Shown: positions 15,854 through 25,442, numbered from the stretch's first letter. The stretch: DNA of 42,004 bases from CAZKUN01 sp964555935 (GCA_964555935.1 CAZKUN010000056.1:1-42004); one strand, 5' to 3'. The notes: a model not told the origin generated them from the sequence alone. Program-made: numbers and translations.

Positions 15854-18800
15854 ATGGTCCGCACGGTCGCCGGGATCGCGCTCATCCTGATTCTGCTGAG
15901 TTGCCCGGGAGTCACCCAGCAGTCGCTACCTCGCTACTACGCCCACGAGGCCGTCGAGGACGAACACGGCGTCATCGCTCCCTGGTACGCGGGCCAGAAC
16001 GGGCAGTGTGATCTCCGCGCGCGCATCGCCGCGGAGACTCTGAAGCGCTACCCCTGGGCGCTCAATGCTCCGACTCCCGCCCCGCACTATGTCTACAGCG
16101 GGGCGTGGCGGATCGCGCCGGACGGCACGATCACCATTCCGCCGATCGGCGACTGGGCCAACGGCGACCTCGGCCAGCGCGCGGCGTACGTGCTGCTCAG
16201 CCTGGTCGATTACTACCGCTACTCCGGCGATCCGGCCGCCATCGCGCACATCTCCCTCACCGCCGACGTGCTTCTCGACCATATGCAGACGGGACCGGCA
16301 TACCCGTGGGCGCGCTTCCTCATCAGCGTGCCAGTGAAGGGCAAGCCATACGGGAAAGCCGATCCGCGCGGGATGATTCAGCTCGACATCGTCGCCGAGG
16401 TGGGCTTGGGCATGGTCCGGGCGTTTCAGATGGTCGGCAACGAGCGTTGGCTGAAGGCTGCGAAACACTGGGCGGATGTGCTGGCCATGGAATGCGATCT
16501 GACGCCGGGCGCCGCGCCGTGGGGGCGGTACGCGAACCCCGAGGACGCGCCCTGGGGCGACCTGCAGACCGGCGGCGTGGTCTTCATCCTGGAGTTCTTC
16601 GATTCACTCATCGACATGGGCTATGAGGGTCGCCACGGAGCGCTGCTCGCGGCGCGCGAGGCCGGCGGCAGATACCTGAACGATGAACTCCTCCCGCTCT
16701 GGGCTCAGGCCGACACCTGGGCGCGAAACTACTGGGATTGGGAGAACTATCTTCAGGCCGAGAACGTGACCGAGTTCGCTGTCAGGTACATGATGGAGCG
16801 ACCCGATGAGTTCCCGAACTGGCGCGCTGACTGCCGGAACATCATGAACCTCTTCATCCACCGCTCCTGCGCCGCCCCAGGCTCAGGGGGCGATGTGTAC
16901 TCGGGTGCCTGGGCGTACCCCGAGGGCCCGGCATGCTGTGGGCGATCGCTCTGGTACGGGCCGATGGAACTGGCGACGGTCTATGCCGAATACGGCGTGC
17001 TCGCCGAGGACGAGTGGGCTGCCGAGATGGCCCGGCGGCAGATGATTCTGGCGACGTATGACATGCACGAGACGGGAGTCGTCGAGGACAACATCGACGG
17101 TGGCGCGATAGTCGCGGGGAGCTGGTTCAAGATCGCTCACCCCATGGCCCTTCGCCACGTGCTTGCCGCCATAGCCTGGATGCCCGGGCCGTTTGGGGCC
17201 GGGCGCGAGAACCACATCGTGCGGTCGAGTTCGGTGGTCCGGCGGGTCGTGTATGGCGATGGGCGGATCGAGTACGAGACCTTCGACGCCCCGCCGGGAT
17301 GTGAGGACGTGCTGCGCCTCTCCTACAAGCCGAAGCGGGTGACGGCGGACGGCAAGCTGCTGGCGGAGTCGAGCGCCCCAGACGGCGGGTGGGAGTGGGC
17401 GGCCACGGGCTCCCGGGACTTCATCGTCACGATTCGCCACGAGGGGTCGCGGCACATCGCCATCGAGGGCGATGACCCGCAGCAGTCGCTTCCCGCGTGG
17501 GAGCTTGACCTGGACGACAAATGGAGCCGCCGGCAAGACCGCGTCACGGCCGCCACATCGGGCGCGGTTCTGATGCATCGATTCACCGGCAACCAAGTTC
17601 GCGTCATGGGCTCGGTGGGGCCGGCGGGCGGGCTGGCGGACGTGTATGTTGATGGGGAGAAGCAGCTCGTTTCCGTCGACTGTTGGTCGCCGAGGTCACG
17701 TCACGAGCAGGTGCTGTACTACCGGAACGGGCTGCCCGGGGGGAGCCATGAGATTCGGATCGTGGCGCGCGGCGAGGGCAATCCCGCGTCGCCAGGGAGC
17801 GAGGTCGCCATCAGCGGGGTCCAGTGGTCGAACGAGGACGCGCGTGGCCGCCGCGACGTCGCGCCGCGCCCCACGCAGCCGCAGCGGGTCATCCTGGGCT
17901 ACCCCAAGCGAACCGACTATGTGAGCCAGGACTCGTGGGCGCCGGCAACCGAACTCGTGGTCAGGACGGGCAACGCTACCGATCCGGTGGATCTTTCCTG
18001 GTGGATGCAGAGGCGAGTCTCCGGCATCGCCGGGACACGGGATCCGGAGCTGTTCAGGTATGGCGTTCACGCGCCCGAGTTCACAGCATATTTCACGCTC
18101 GCGCCCGGGGAATACGACGTGCGCCTGCTACTGGCCGAGACGCGCCGCATCGAGGCGAGCCAGCGCGTGATGGACATCGAAATCAACGGGGAGCCGCTGA
18201 TAACGGCGCTTGACATCGCCGCGACGGCCGGCGGCTTCAACCGGGCCGCGGAACTCGTCTTCAGGGACGTCGCGACCAAGCACGGCGTCATCGCGATACG
18301 GTTCCGCGGCACCTACGGCGGCGAGGCGATCTGTCAGGCCATCGAGGTGGGCGAAGGCATCCGCCACTATGGAGTGGAGCCCGTCACCATGCAGGCGGCG
18401 GAGACCGTGTCCGACGCCAATCTGCTAGTCAACCCCGGCTTCGAGCAGGGCGCCGCGGGCACGACTGGCCGCGTCGGGGAATCGGCAGGGGGCTTCGGAT
18501 GGACGTACGTCTTCGCCAGCCCGAGCCGTTGCTACATCTGGGGCGAATCAGCCTACTCCATCCATCCTGAGACGGGCTTGCCCGATGTCCGCACCGGCGA
18601 GCAGGCCCTACGCACTCACACCGATGGCGACGGCCACACGATGGTCTACCAGGATGTCTTGGTGATGCCAGACACGCAGTACCGCGCTTCCGGCTTCGTG
18701 CAGGGGATCGACCTTCACGGGAAGGGCTTCGGCGCGACCCCAGGCGATTCGGCCGGGCTGGCCATCCAGGAACTCGACGCCCGCGGCAACGTCATCGCTG

Positions 18801-18982
18801 AGCACTCAAAGGCCGAGATCACCGAGGCCGGCGACTACACCGAACGCGCGGTAACGTTCACCACCACGGCCAACTCGACGCGCGTCCGCTTCATCCTCGA
18901 CACGCGCATCGGAGGCCATTACAACGAAGGTCATGTCACGTATGACGACTGCGCGCTGCAGGCTGTCGGAGAACCCGACTGA
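15854..18982 (+). CDS. Large exported alpha/alpha-toroid protein with malectin-like and CBM domains
   Basis: The ATG at 15854 has GGAG upstream and gives 1042 residues beginning with a signal peptide (MVRTVAGIALILILLSCPG). Residues about 30-450 look like an alpha/alpha toroid of the GH127/AGE-like or lyase kind (GQRAAYVLLSLVDYYRYSGD, GLGMVRAFQMVGNERWLKAAKHWAD, YMMERPDEFPNWRADC). A beta-rich middle region follows. Residues about 725-840 match malectin-like domains (YGVHAPEFTAYFTLAPGEYDVRLLLAE, FNRAAELVF, IAIRFRG). From about 856, NLLVNPGFEQG opens a CBM4/9-like beta-sandwich to the end. The protein probably binds and cuts polysaccharide outside the cytoplasm. No catalytic residues can be named. 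It heads a plus-strand cluster running to 24879. Confidence 0.82.
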   Translation: MVRTVAGIALILILLSCPGVTQQSLPRYYAHEAVEDEHGVIAPWYAGQNGQCDLRARIAAETLKRYPWALNAPTPAPHYVYSGAWRIAPDGTITIPPIGDWANGDLGQRAAYVLLSLVDYYRYSGDPAAIAHISLTADVLLDHMQTGPAYPWARFLISVPVKGKPYGKADPRGMIQLDIVAEVGLGMVRAFQMVGNERWLKAAKHWADVLAMECDLTPGAAPWGRYANPEDAPWGDLQTGGVVFILEFFDSLIDMGYEGRHGALLAAREAGGRYLNDELLPLWAQADTWARNYWDWENYLQAENVTEFAVRYMMERPDEFPNWRADCRNIMNLFIHRSCAAPGSGGDVYSGAWAYPEGPACCGRSLWYGPMELATVYAEYGVLAEDEWAAEMARRQMILATYDMHETGVVEDNIDGGAIVAGSWFKIAHPMALRHVLAAIAWMPGPFGAGRENHIVRSSSVVRRVVYGDGRIEYETFDAPPGCEDVLRLSYKPKRVTADGKLLAESSAPDGGWEWAATGSRDFIVTIRHEGSRHIAIEGDDPQQSLPAWELDLDDKWSRRQDRVTAATSGAVLMHRFTGNQVRVMGSVGPAGGLADVYVDGEKQLVSVDCWSPRSRHEQVLYYRNGLPGGSHEIRIVARGEGNPASPGSEVAISGVQWSNEDARGRRDVAPRPTQPQRVILGYPKRTDYVSQDSWAPATELVVRTGNATDPVDLSWWMQRRVSGIAGTRDPELFRYGVHAPEFTAYFTLAPGEYDVRLLLAETRRIEASQRVMDIEINGEPLITALDIAATAGGFNRAAELVFRDVATKHGVIAIRFRGTYGGEAICQAIEVGEGIRHYGVEPVTMQAAETVSDANLLVNPGFEQGAAGTTGRVGESAGGFGWTYVFASPSRCYIWGESAYSIHPETGLPDVRTGEQALRTHTDGDGHTMVYQDVLVMPDTQYRASGFVQGIDLHGKGFGATPGDSAGLAIQELDARGNVIAEHSKAEITEAGDYTERAVTFTTTANSTRVRFILDTRIGGHYNEGHVTYDDCALQAVGEPD

Positions 18983-19047
18983 CGGCAGCATCATACCGGT
19001 GGCAGTCGGTGATCAAGCCGCCAATGATCATGAGGTGAGCGAGAGCC

Positions 19048-19965
19048 ATGATGGATCGTGATACGCTGTATGTCAGTTGGACGATGGATTGCGAGACCAT
19101 CGGCGAGGAGTGCATCACCGGCGGGCCCGCTGACTGGGCGCTCAGCGAGCGCGCGATGAGCGGGTACGTTGAGGCGCTGGCGGATCGCGGGCACCGAGCA
19201 ACGCTTTTCCTCATTCCTCGTCTCGCCGAGGTCCAGGCCGACGTCGCGACTGACCTGGCCATGGCCGGGGCTGACCTTGGGATGCACATGCACCCGCAGA
19301 CGACCGACTTCGGGCATGACAGGCACCTTGGCGAGTTGGCCGCGGATGAGCAGCGGGAGATCCTGCGCGTCGGGCGGGACCGCGTGGGCGCCGCGATCGG
19401 TGCTACGCCTAAGAGTTTTCGACCGGGCTGTTTCTCGGCTACCGACGACACGTTCCCAATCCTCGCCGGCTTGGGATTCAGTCAGGGCAGCGTTTCGCTG
19501 CCGGGCCGCAACCGCCCTGAGATTGGAGCCACCTGGGTCGGCGCTGAGCCCTTCGCTCACCAGGCATCGCGAGAATCGCGACTGAGCGCTGGGGACCTGC
19601 CATTTATCGAGATGCCGACTGCGGTAGACCTGCGTGACATCAATCGCCCCGCGGACGAGATCGCTGACGCGAGGCACCTCCGTCTTGAGCGAGACGACAT
19701 CCTGCAACTGTCAGAAGATCTGATCCGCCGTCATGTGGCTCGCCAGATCGAGTTGGACTGGTGGCTGAAATCGGTCGTTGTCATGACCCACAACACGCGC
19801 GAGTACGGCGATCCGGCGGAGCCCGCGCGCCAGGCTCTGGAGGCCGTCGCCGATGCCATCGAAGCCGCGGCCTCCGAGGCCGGGCTCGAGGTAAGGCCGG
19901 CAACGCTGGCCGAGATCGCCGACGCAGCGAGCGAGAAGACTCGGGCAGGATCGCGCGGCGGCTGA
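19048..19965 (+). CDS. Polysaccharide deacetylase-like (NodB/CE4) protein without signal peptide
   Basis: This 305-residue protein begins LYVSWTMDCE, placing acidic D14 and E16 where CE4 enzymes keep the TFDD metal/catalytic pair. ATLFLIP resembles the usual ATFF strand. H80 and H82 in GMHMHPQTTDF stand for the HxxxH metal motif. PKSFRPGCFSATDDTFPILAGLGF matches motif 3, and VVMTHNT provides the late His motif. It has no signal peptide and lies 65 bases after the toroid gene. CE4 enzymes remove N- or O-acetyl groups from chitin-like, peptidoglycan or hemicellulose sugars. The spacing of metal ligands is not canonical, so it may belong to a DUF-type NodB branch. A role in de-N-acetylating imported fragments is inference. 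Confidence 0.83.
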   Translation: MMDRDTLYVSWTMDCETIGEECITGGPADWALSERAMSGYVEALADRGHRATLFLIPRLAEVQADVATDLAMAGADLGMHMHPQTTDFGHDRHLGELAADEQREILRVGRDRVGAAIGATPKSFRPGCFSATDDTFPILAGLGFSQGSVSLPGRNRPEIGATWVGAEPFAHQASRESRLSAGDLPFIEMPTAVDLRDINRPADEIADARHLRLERDDILQLSEDLIRRHVARQIELDWWLKSVVVMTHNTREYGDPAEPARQALEAVADAIEAAASEAGLEVRPATLAEIADAASEKTRAGSRGG

Positions 19966-20030
19966 GCCGAAGTCAGGGGGAGAGCAACCTCGCACCTCAA
20001 CGCGTCCACAGATGCCGCCAGGAGCCTCAC

Positions 20031-21674
20031 ATGGGTCTCGAACACGCGCGTTCCGTCGACATCCCAAGGCTAAACGCATCCTGGCATCTGGCGATCGACG
20101 ACTACCCCTTCGCCCGCGTCACTGGATTCGACCGCGTCACGCACCATCCACGGGCAATGGGGGTGGTGCTACCGGCCGACCAGCCGTGGGAGACGTTCGG
20201 CGCGGCGGCGAACTACGTTGGTCGCCGAGAGGATGGCACGTTCTTCGCCTTCTACCAGGCGATGTGGTGGGACCCCGGTCTCGCCGCGCAGACCGAGGAC
20301 GTCGCCCATCACATGCGTAGCGCCGTTGCATACGCAACTAGCCCAGACGGCATCCACTGGGAGAAACCGGACCTAGGCCTGCGCGACGCGCCGGCGGCGG
20401 CTGACCTGTCGACAGGCCCAACTCCGACGCCTCTCGGTACCACTCGCGAGAACAACCTCGGCGCGCCGTTCTCATACGTGTTCGACCTCGGCCGGCACGG
20501 CAACGTCACGGATCCGGGCCGACAATTCGCCCTGCGGCTGGTGACAGACGAGAATGTCGGCGTAATGGCCACGTGGGAGCACTCACCGCAAGGATACTTC
20601 GCCAAGGAGCTGCCCGACTTCCTAGGCGACCCAGACTGGAGAGAGAAGCTTGTCTCGGCAGACAGCGAGTTCAATCCCCGCCGCCGCATGCTGCATTACT
20701 ATGACGACATCCACGACGAATGGGTGGCAATCGACCAGGGGGTAACGCCGAGTTGGATGCCCTCGCGGGAGGTAGCTCGCTTCGCGTCGAAGGACCTCAT
20801 CAACTGGCACTCCGAGGCCGCGCTCTACCCGGACGCCGACGACCCGCACTTGCCGCACCAGTATGACGAACCGATGATGCTGATGCCCTTCTGTGCTGAG
20901 GGCGTCGTCATGGGCCTGCTGAGCTGGTTCCACTCCGACCGCACGACCGGCGAGAGTGGCGGGATTCTGACCCCGACACCAGACCACCCGCATGTCTGGC
21001 CGTGGTATCGCAAGGGCACCAACGAGTTGCGGATCACCCTCAGCCGTGACGGCGGCAAGACATGGGACCGGACCTCCAGCCGCGAGGCGTGGATCCCGCA
21101 CGGCACGGAGGAGGACGCCTACGACCGGGTGGTCATCGGCTCGCTTCCGCCGCTGCGTGTCGGGGATGAGGACTGGTTCTATGTCAACGTCATGGATGGC
21201 GACCATCTCGTCATCCGCAACAACCCGTTGCAGAACCCGTACTACCACAACCGGGTCGTGAAGCACAATACCGCCCTGTACGTGCAGAAGCACAACCGCT
21301 ACGTGAGCCTGCGGGCCGGGACGCAGCCGGAGGTATTGATCAGCAAGCCAATGATCGTGGATGGCGATACGCTGCGACTGAACGTAGACGCCAGCCACGG
21401 CCGAGTCCGCGTTGGATTGGCGCCCGCTGAGCCCGTCGGCACGCTTCGCGATCACGCGACGCCTTCGTCCGCCCCGCACCTGTGCCTCAACCGGATGCTC
21501 GACGGTTTCTCATTTGACGACTGCGAGCCCATCCATGCCAACAGCATCGAGCATGTGGTGACATTCAGGAATGGCGCCAACCTGGCGGCGCTACGGAACA
21601 GGCCCGCGCGCGTGCTGGTGGAGATGGTTGACGCTGACCTCTACGGGTTCCGAGCGAAGGGAGGCAGCTCATGA
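20031..21674 (+). CDS. Five-bladed beta-propeller glycosidase-like protein (GH32/43/68 fold), cytoplasmic
   Basis: The ATG at 20031 has AGGAG six bases upstream and gives 547 residues without a signal peptide; the open frame continues upstream but overlaps the deacetylase gene. Propeller blades show YATSPDGIHWEKPDLGL, FASKDLINWHSEAALYPD, ITLSRDGGKTWDRTSS and ENNLGAPFSYVFDLG. These are typical of uncharacterised GH32/GH43-like proteins. A C-terminal beta-sandwich with VEMVDADLYGFRAK closes it. The same SPDGIHW-KPDL pattern occurs in the partial gene at 41239, so the two may be paralogues. The stop overlaps the next start in ATGA (21671-21674), indicating translational coupling. Substrate unknown. 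Confidence 0.82.
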   Translation: MGLEHARSVDIPRLNASWHLAIDDYPFARVTGFDRVTHHPRAMGVVLPADQPWETFGAAANYVGRREDGTFFAFYQAMWWDPGLAAQTEDVAHHMRSAVAYATSPDGIHWEKPDLGLRDAPAAADLSTGPTPTPLGTTRENNLGAPFSYVFDLGRHGNVTDPGRQFALRLVTDENVGVMATWEHSPQGYFAKELPDFLGDPDWREKLVSADSEFNPRRRMLHYYDDIHDEWVAIDQGVTPSWMPSREVARFASKDLINWHSEAALYPDADDPHLPHQYDEPMMLMPFCAEGVVMGLLSWFHSDRTTGESGGILTPTPDHPHVWPWYRKGTNELRITLSRDGGKTWDRTSSREAWIPHGTEEDAYDRVVIGSLPPLRVGDEDWFYVNVMDGDHLVIRNNPLQNPYYHNRVVKHNTALYVQKHNRYVSLRAGTQPEVLISKPMIVDGDTLRLNVDASHGRVRVGLAPAEPVGTLRDHATPSSAPHLCLNRMLDGFSFDDCEPIHANSIEHVVTFRNGANLAALRNRPARVLVEMVDADLYGFRAKGGSS

Positions 21675-23677
21675 GGCCCCGCCACGTCAACGTGATCCGC
21701 ATGCTCGGACTCGCGGCGCTGGTGGCCGGCGTGGCCGGCGCGGAGGCGCAGCCGGCCCGCGTGAACATCGACGGCGCCCGGTTCCTGATCAACGACGAGC
21801 CCGTCTTCCCGCTGGCGATCTACGTGGCCAACACGCCCGGCCAGATGCTAACGGACCCGGCCGCGATGGGTGCCGTCCTCGATGATCTGGCCGACAGCCC
21901 GTTCCACATGCTGATCAACTACGCCGGGCCGGGAAGCCCTCCTGACGCGCAAATCCAATACCTGGACGCGCTGCAAGAGCGCGGGCTGCGAGAGATCTTC
22001 TCGCTCAAGGACTACTACGCCAAGGGCATGTGGGGAGAGAGCCCGTTCCTAGAGGGGCGAACCGAGCAGGAGGCCATCACCGAGGATGTCAACCGGCTCA
22101 AGGAGCATCCGGCGATTCTCGGCTGGTACCTCTCCGACGAGGAGAAGGATGCCGAAGCCGTTTCGCAACATCATCAATGGACGCGCGCGGCCGATCCGTC
22201 CCGGTTTACGCTCACGCTGATGAACTACCCGGATCCCGATACGAGCGCCGCCTTCCTCGGGGCCGGCGACGTGCTCGCGGTCGACCCATACCCCATCGGC
22301 AACAGCGGCCGGATCACCGATGTGGGAGCATACGTCGACGCGCTCATCGCCGCCACGGCGAGTGGGAAGCCGGCCTGGTGCGTTATTCAAGCGTATGGCG
22401 GCTACATGAATCGGCCGGACTTCCGGGACATCCCGGGCGCCACCGTGCCGCTGGACGCGATGCGCACGCGAGGCCGAGCCCCGACGCCCCGCGAGATGCG
22501 GGCGATGACATTCCTGGCTCTGACCCACGGAGCCACTGGACTCGTGGTCTACTACTACAAAGACATCATGATGGCGTTCGATCGCGAGCAGCGCTGGGCG
22601 GCGGCGAAGGCAATCGGCGAGGAAGTCCGGCGCCTCTCCCCTATTCTGCTCGCCGAGGACGTCGATCCGGGCCACCTCCTGTCTGACAACGAGCACGTGC
22701 ACTGGCGGGCCAAGGCGAGCCCCACGGGCATCGACCTTGTGGCCGTGAACGCGGCGCCGTCGACCCAAAGCGTGAAGTTCAGCCTGCCGGCAGCGCTGGC
22801 CCAATGCTCGATCCGGTCGGGCAGCGCCTTCGCGCGCGCGGAGGCCAACGAACTCCTACTAATCCTTGACGGATACGAGGCCGTGGTGGTCGGGATAACG
22901 ATGGCCGAGCCCTTCGACTGGTCAGCAACCCCGAGCGCTACCACTGAAGGCGCCGCCGAGACGCAGGCCGATACCAGCGGCGGGCACTGGCGCTTTGAGG
23001 AGGAGGACGGCGCGGACATTCGCGACGCGCTGGGACCAGGCCAAGAAGGCGGCGTGTTCATGGGCGGGATCAAGCGCGTCAACGTCGCTCCGCCTTCTGA
23101 GATGCTCCCCAACACGCTTGCCTCGCGGCGATCTCTGGAGTTCACCGCCGACCCCGAGAGTTCCCTGATAATGAACGCCATCGATGAGCTGGACGTAGGC
23201 GCTCGGGATTTCACTCTCGAGGCATGGATCCAGCCGCGTGCCGCCTCGACGAGCCCCGTGATTGCCGGCAAGGGCATTTCGGGCAACTTCGAGGACCGAG
23301 GTTTCGAGCTGCGCGCGATACAAGCCGACTCGGAAGCCGATCCGGCCTATTACCCGCAGTTTGGGGCCAACAGCCTGGATCGCCCGTTGCGCGGCCCGCC
23401 GCTGCCGTTTGGCGTCTGGCAGCATGTCGCCGTCACCCGCGCGCAGCGCACAGTGCGAATGTACGTGGACGGCCGGATCGTCGACGAAGCCTCGCTGTCG
23501 CCTCCCGCGGACCTCAGCAGTCGTCAGCGTTTCGCCATCGGCTGCGTCGCGTATCAGGGCCAGGGCGTTCCGGGGAATCAGTTCGACGGCTACATCGACG
23601 AGGTCCGCCTGATCATCGGCGAAGCCCTGCCGCCGACCGCGTTCCTATACCGCGCGCCCGGGGCCGCCGACCAATGA
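21671..23677 (+). CDS. Exported GH-A-type TIM-barrel protein with C-terminal LamG domain
   Basis: This 668-residue protein is preceded by GGGAGG and overlaps the upstream gene by four bases. It has a signal peptide (to about AEAQ). Residues about 30-330 form a barrel like that of GH2/GH42-related proteins: FLINDEPVFPLAIYVANTP opening, EHPAILGWYLSDEE with acidic pair D156-E157 at the usual acid/base place, VLAVDPYPIG, and THGATGLVVYYYKD. A small beta-domain follows. Residues about 435-660 form a LamG/concanavalin-like domain (HWRFEEEDG, FTLEAWIQP, WQHVAVTRAQRTVRMYVDG, FDGYIDEVRLI). It probably acts on polysaccharide in the periplasm or outside the cell. The family-level reaction is unknown. 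Confidence 0.85.
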   Translation: MRPRHVNVIRMLGLAALVAGVAGAEAQPARVNIDGARFLINDEPVFPLAIYVANTPGQMLTDPAAMGAVLDDLADSPFHMLINYAGPGSPPDAQIQYLDALQERGLREIFSLKDYYAKGMWGESPFLEGRTEQEAITEDVNRLKEHPAILGWYLSDEEKDAEAVSQHHQWTRAADPSRFTLTLMNYPDPDTSAAFLGAGDVLAVDPYPIGNSGRITDVGAYVDALIAATASGKPAWCVIQAYGGYMNRPDFRDIPGATVPLDAMRTRGRAPTPREMRAMTFLALTHGATGLVVYYYKDIMMAFDREQRWAAAKAIGEEVRRLSPILLAEDVDPGHLLSDNEHVHWRAKASPTGIDLVAVNAAPSTQSVKFSLPAALAQCSIRSGSAFARAEANELLLILDGYEAVVVGITMAEPFDWSATPSATTEGAAETQADTSGGHWRFEEEDGADIRDALGPGQEGGVFMGGIKRVNVAPPSEMLPNTLASRRSLEFTADPESSLIMNAIDELDVGARDFTLEAWIQPRAASTSPVIAGKGISGNFEDRGFELRAIQADSEADPAYYPQFGANSLDRPLRGPPLPFGVWQHVAVTRAQRTVRMYVDGRIVDEASLSPPADLSSRQRFAIGCVAYQGQGVPGNQFDGYIDEVRLIIGEALPPTAFLYRAPGAADQ

Positions 23678-23769
23678 TGCCGCGGGCCCAACGCGGGTGA
23701 TTCCCGCAGTCGCGCGAGTGTTCTTGTGATGAGGGACCCACAGAACGATGACATGAGGGGGAAGAGACC

Positions 23770-24879
23770 ATGAAACGCACGCGCATAGCCATGCTAGCAA
23801 CCGCGATCGCCCTGTTCGCCGGCCTCGAGGCCGCGCGGGCGGCGCCGGTCACGCTTCCAGACGGCACGCCGATCACCTTGCAGCTCGTTGAGGGAATCAA
23901 GTCGGGCCGAGAGAAGCTCGCAGACCCCGTGTCGCTTGTGGTGAGAGACACGAGCCTCGGCGCGAACGGTGAGATCCTCGTGGCCAACGGCGCCAGAGCC
24001 GAGGGCACGGTCACGCGCTCCAGAGGATCGAAGGTCTTTGGCCGAGGAGGCAAGATCGACTTCATCGTCGATTACGTTATCGCGGTCGATGGCACGCAGA
24101 TTCAAGTGCGCGCCATTGAGCGGAAACACGGCCAGCGGCGGACAGGAGTCGGCGTCGGCGCAGGCCTCATCATCTCGTGGCCGCTGGCGTTCATCAAGGG
24201 ACAGAACATCACGTTCCCGCCGGGCTTTCAGTTCACCGCCTATGTCAACGGTGATCAGGAAGTCGATCTGAAGGTTGGCGCCGCGGGCGTGAGGCCGCTG
24301 GTGGTTCGCGACTTCGATACCATGGCAGCCGGAGGCGACGAAGCGTTGGCCGTCTTCACCGTTGAGAACCCGAATGCCGGCCTGGGTCTTCGAAATGCCC
24401 TGATCGACATCACCGCCTATAACGCCAGCGGGAATGTCGTCGGCTCAAACGGAAACCTCGACTCTCTGGACCCCGCCCACACCCTCTGGGCGTTGGCACC
24501 GGGCGAGACGAGGACGCTCGTCAAGCGCATCCGACTCAGGCAGCAGTTCGACGAAGCCACAGTTCACGTCGCCCAGCCGTGGGAGCGATGGGACGCCGCG
24601 CCGGTGGCGCTTGGTGACGTCCCGATCCTCTTCTCTCAGTGGAAGAGCGACACGAAGATCACCGGTATGGTCCGCAACGACGGTGCCGCGAACGTGCGGG
24701 TCGACGTCGTCGCGACCGTCCGCGAAGGTGGCGAGATCGTGGGCATTGGCCGCGCGGGTATCAAGAAACTCCGTGCGGGCAAGACCGGGAAGTTCACGAT
24801 CGATATGGTCGGCCGCCTTGCGCCGGGCGCCGCATTCGAGATCACGGCCGTCAGTTCGGTCGAAGCCGTCGCTCGTTAG
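23770..24879 (+). CDS. Secreted hypothetical protein with C-terminal Ig-like repeats
   Basis: The product has 369 residues from an ATG preceded by GGGGAAGAG, with a signal peptide ending near AARAAP. Residues about 25-120 contain LPDGTPITLQLVEGIKSGREKLADPVSLVVRD and an ANGARAEGTVTRSR segment. This resembles a small beta-barrel seen in secreted proteins that set a surface or matrix property. Residues about 185-270 and 275-369 look like two FxLYD/Ig-like beta-sandwiches, each with a residue pattern of the ALIDITAYNASGNVVG and VDVVATVREGGEIVGIG kind. No enzyme motif is present. It follows the LamG barrel gene after a 92-base gap that contains small potential hairpins. It may be the last gene of the plus-strand cluster. 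Function unknown. Confidence 0.8.
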   Translation: MKRTRIAMLATAIALFAGLEAARAAPVTLPDGTPITLQLVEGIKSGREKLADPVSLVVRDTSLGANGEILVANGARAEGTVTRSRGSKVFGRGGKIDFIVDYVIAVDGTQIQVRAIERKHGQRRTGVGVGAGLIISWPLAFIKGQNITFPPGFQFTAYVNGDQEVDLKVGAAGVRPLVVRDFDTMAAGGDEALAVFTVENPNAGLGLRNALIDITAYNASGNVVGSNGNLDSLDPAHTLWALAPGETRTLVKRIRLRQQFDEATVHVAQPWERWDAAPVALGDVPILFSQWKSDTKITGMVRNDGAANVRVDVVATVREGGEIVGIGRAGIKKLRAGKTGKFTIDMVGRLAPGAAFEITAVSSVEAVAR

Positions 24880-25240
24880 ACATCCACGGCTCCCGATTCC
24901 CGGGGTCTCGATACGTGCCGCGATCTGCCAACGAACGTGGTCGAAGACTTCCGGATCGTAGCGCCCAACCTCGTTGACGACGCGGTCAGCAAGTATATGG
25001 TGGCGCGAACGAGACCACGGGGCGGCTGACGACTTGGCGGCCGTTCCCGCGCAACCGTCACGCCCTGACGTTTCTCCACCTCGCCTCAGTGTCTGGCTGA
25101 TCTGCTCCAGCGCGTGTCGCTCCCGCTCCATCGGCATTACCCCCTTCACTCCGTCCGAATCCGATTCTACTCCCCGCATCTTAGCCCGCCTGGGATGCTA
25201 GCGAATCGCGGCCGTGTTGACACGCAGGAGGGTCGGATTC
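24880..25240. other. Non-coding stretch without recognisable gene
   Basis: No gene is supported in these 361 bases. Open frames exist on both strands, but none has a ribosome binding site together with recognisable protein similarity. The 3' part (from about 25160) leads into the IS3-like OrfA remnant and contains its AGGAGG site at 25227-25232. The region may be decayed insertion-sequence and flanking DNA. Confidence 0.4.
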
Positions 25241-25435
25241 ATGAAGGGAGAGCGGCACTCGGGGCAGCAGATCGTGCTTGCGTTGTGGCAGGCGGCGACC
25301 GGGACATCCGCCGCTGATATCTGCCGGAAGATGGGATCGTGGAAGTGCCCCAACACGTCTCCGAGCGCGATGCAGTCTAACGGCTCGCCGGGAAGCCGTC
25401 GGCTTGCGCACCTCCACGAGCCGGCTTATTTGTGA
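25241..25435 (+). pseudogene. IS3-family transposase OrfA remnant
   Basis: From an ATG with AGGAGG upstream, the first 32 residues (MKGERHSGQQIVLALWQAAT..., then ADICRKMG) follow the helix-turn-helix start of IS3-family OrfA proteins. Those start with a basic stretch, QIVxxLxxAxxG, and then a CRxxG recognition-helix lead. After CRKMG the expected xFYxWKxKYGG continuation is lost: the frame runs through unrelated sequence to a stop at 25435. No OrfB (DDE) sequence follows. It is a broken insertion sequence of about 100 recognisable bases, with no terminal repeats identified. It marks a rearrangement next to the truncated RHS gene. Confidence 0.65.
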
Positions 25436-25442
25436 ATATATC

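Noticed and set aside
15691..15915. N-terminal extension of the GHL10-like gene
   Set aside because: It overlaps the divergent toroid gene start and is Arg/Pro-rich, without protein-like structure; 15690 has a strong ribosome binding site.
23693..23746. Two small hairpins (GCGGG/CCCGC and GTTCT-GTG/CAC-AGAAC) after the LamG-barrel gene as a terminator
   Set aside because: The stems are short or bulged and no U-run follows; a terminator call would be unsupported.
24445..25179. Minus-strand frame reaching from the secreted hypothetical gene into the gap
   Set aside because: Most of it is antisense to the plus-strand gene; the remaining 300 bases show no motif and no good ribosome binding site.
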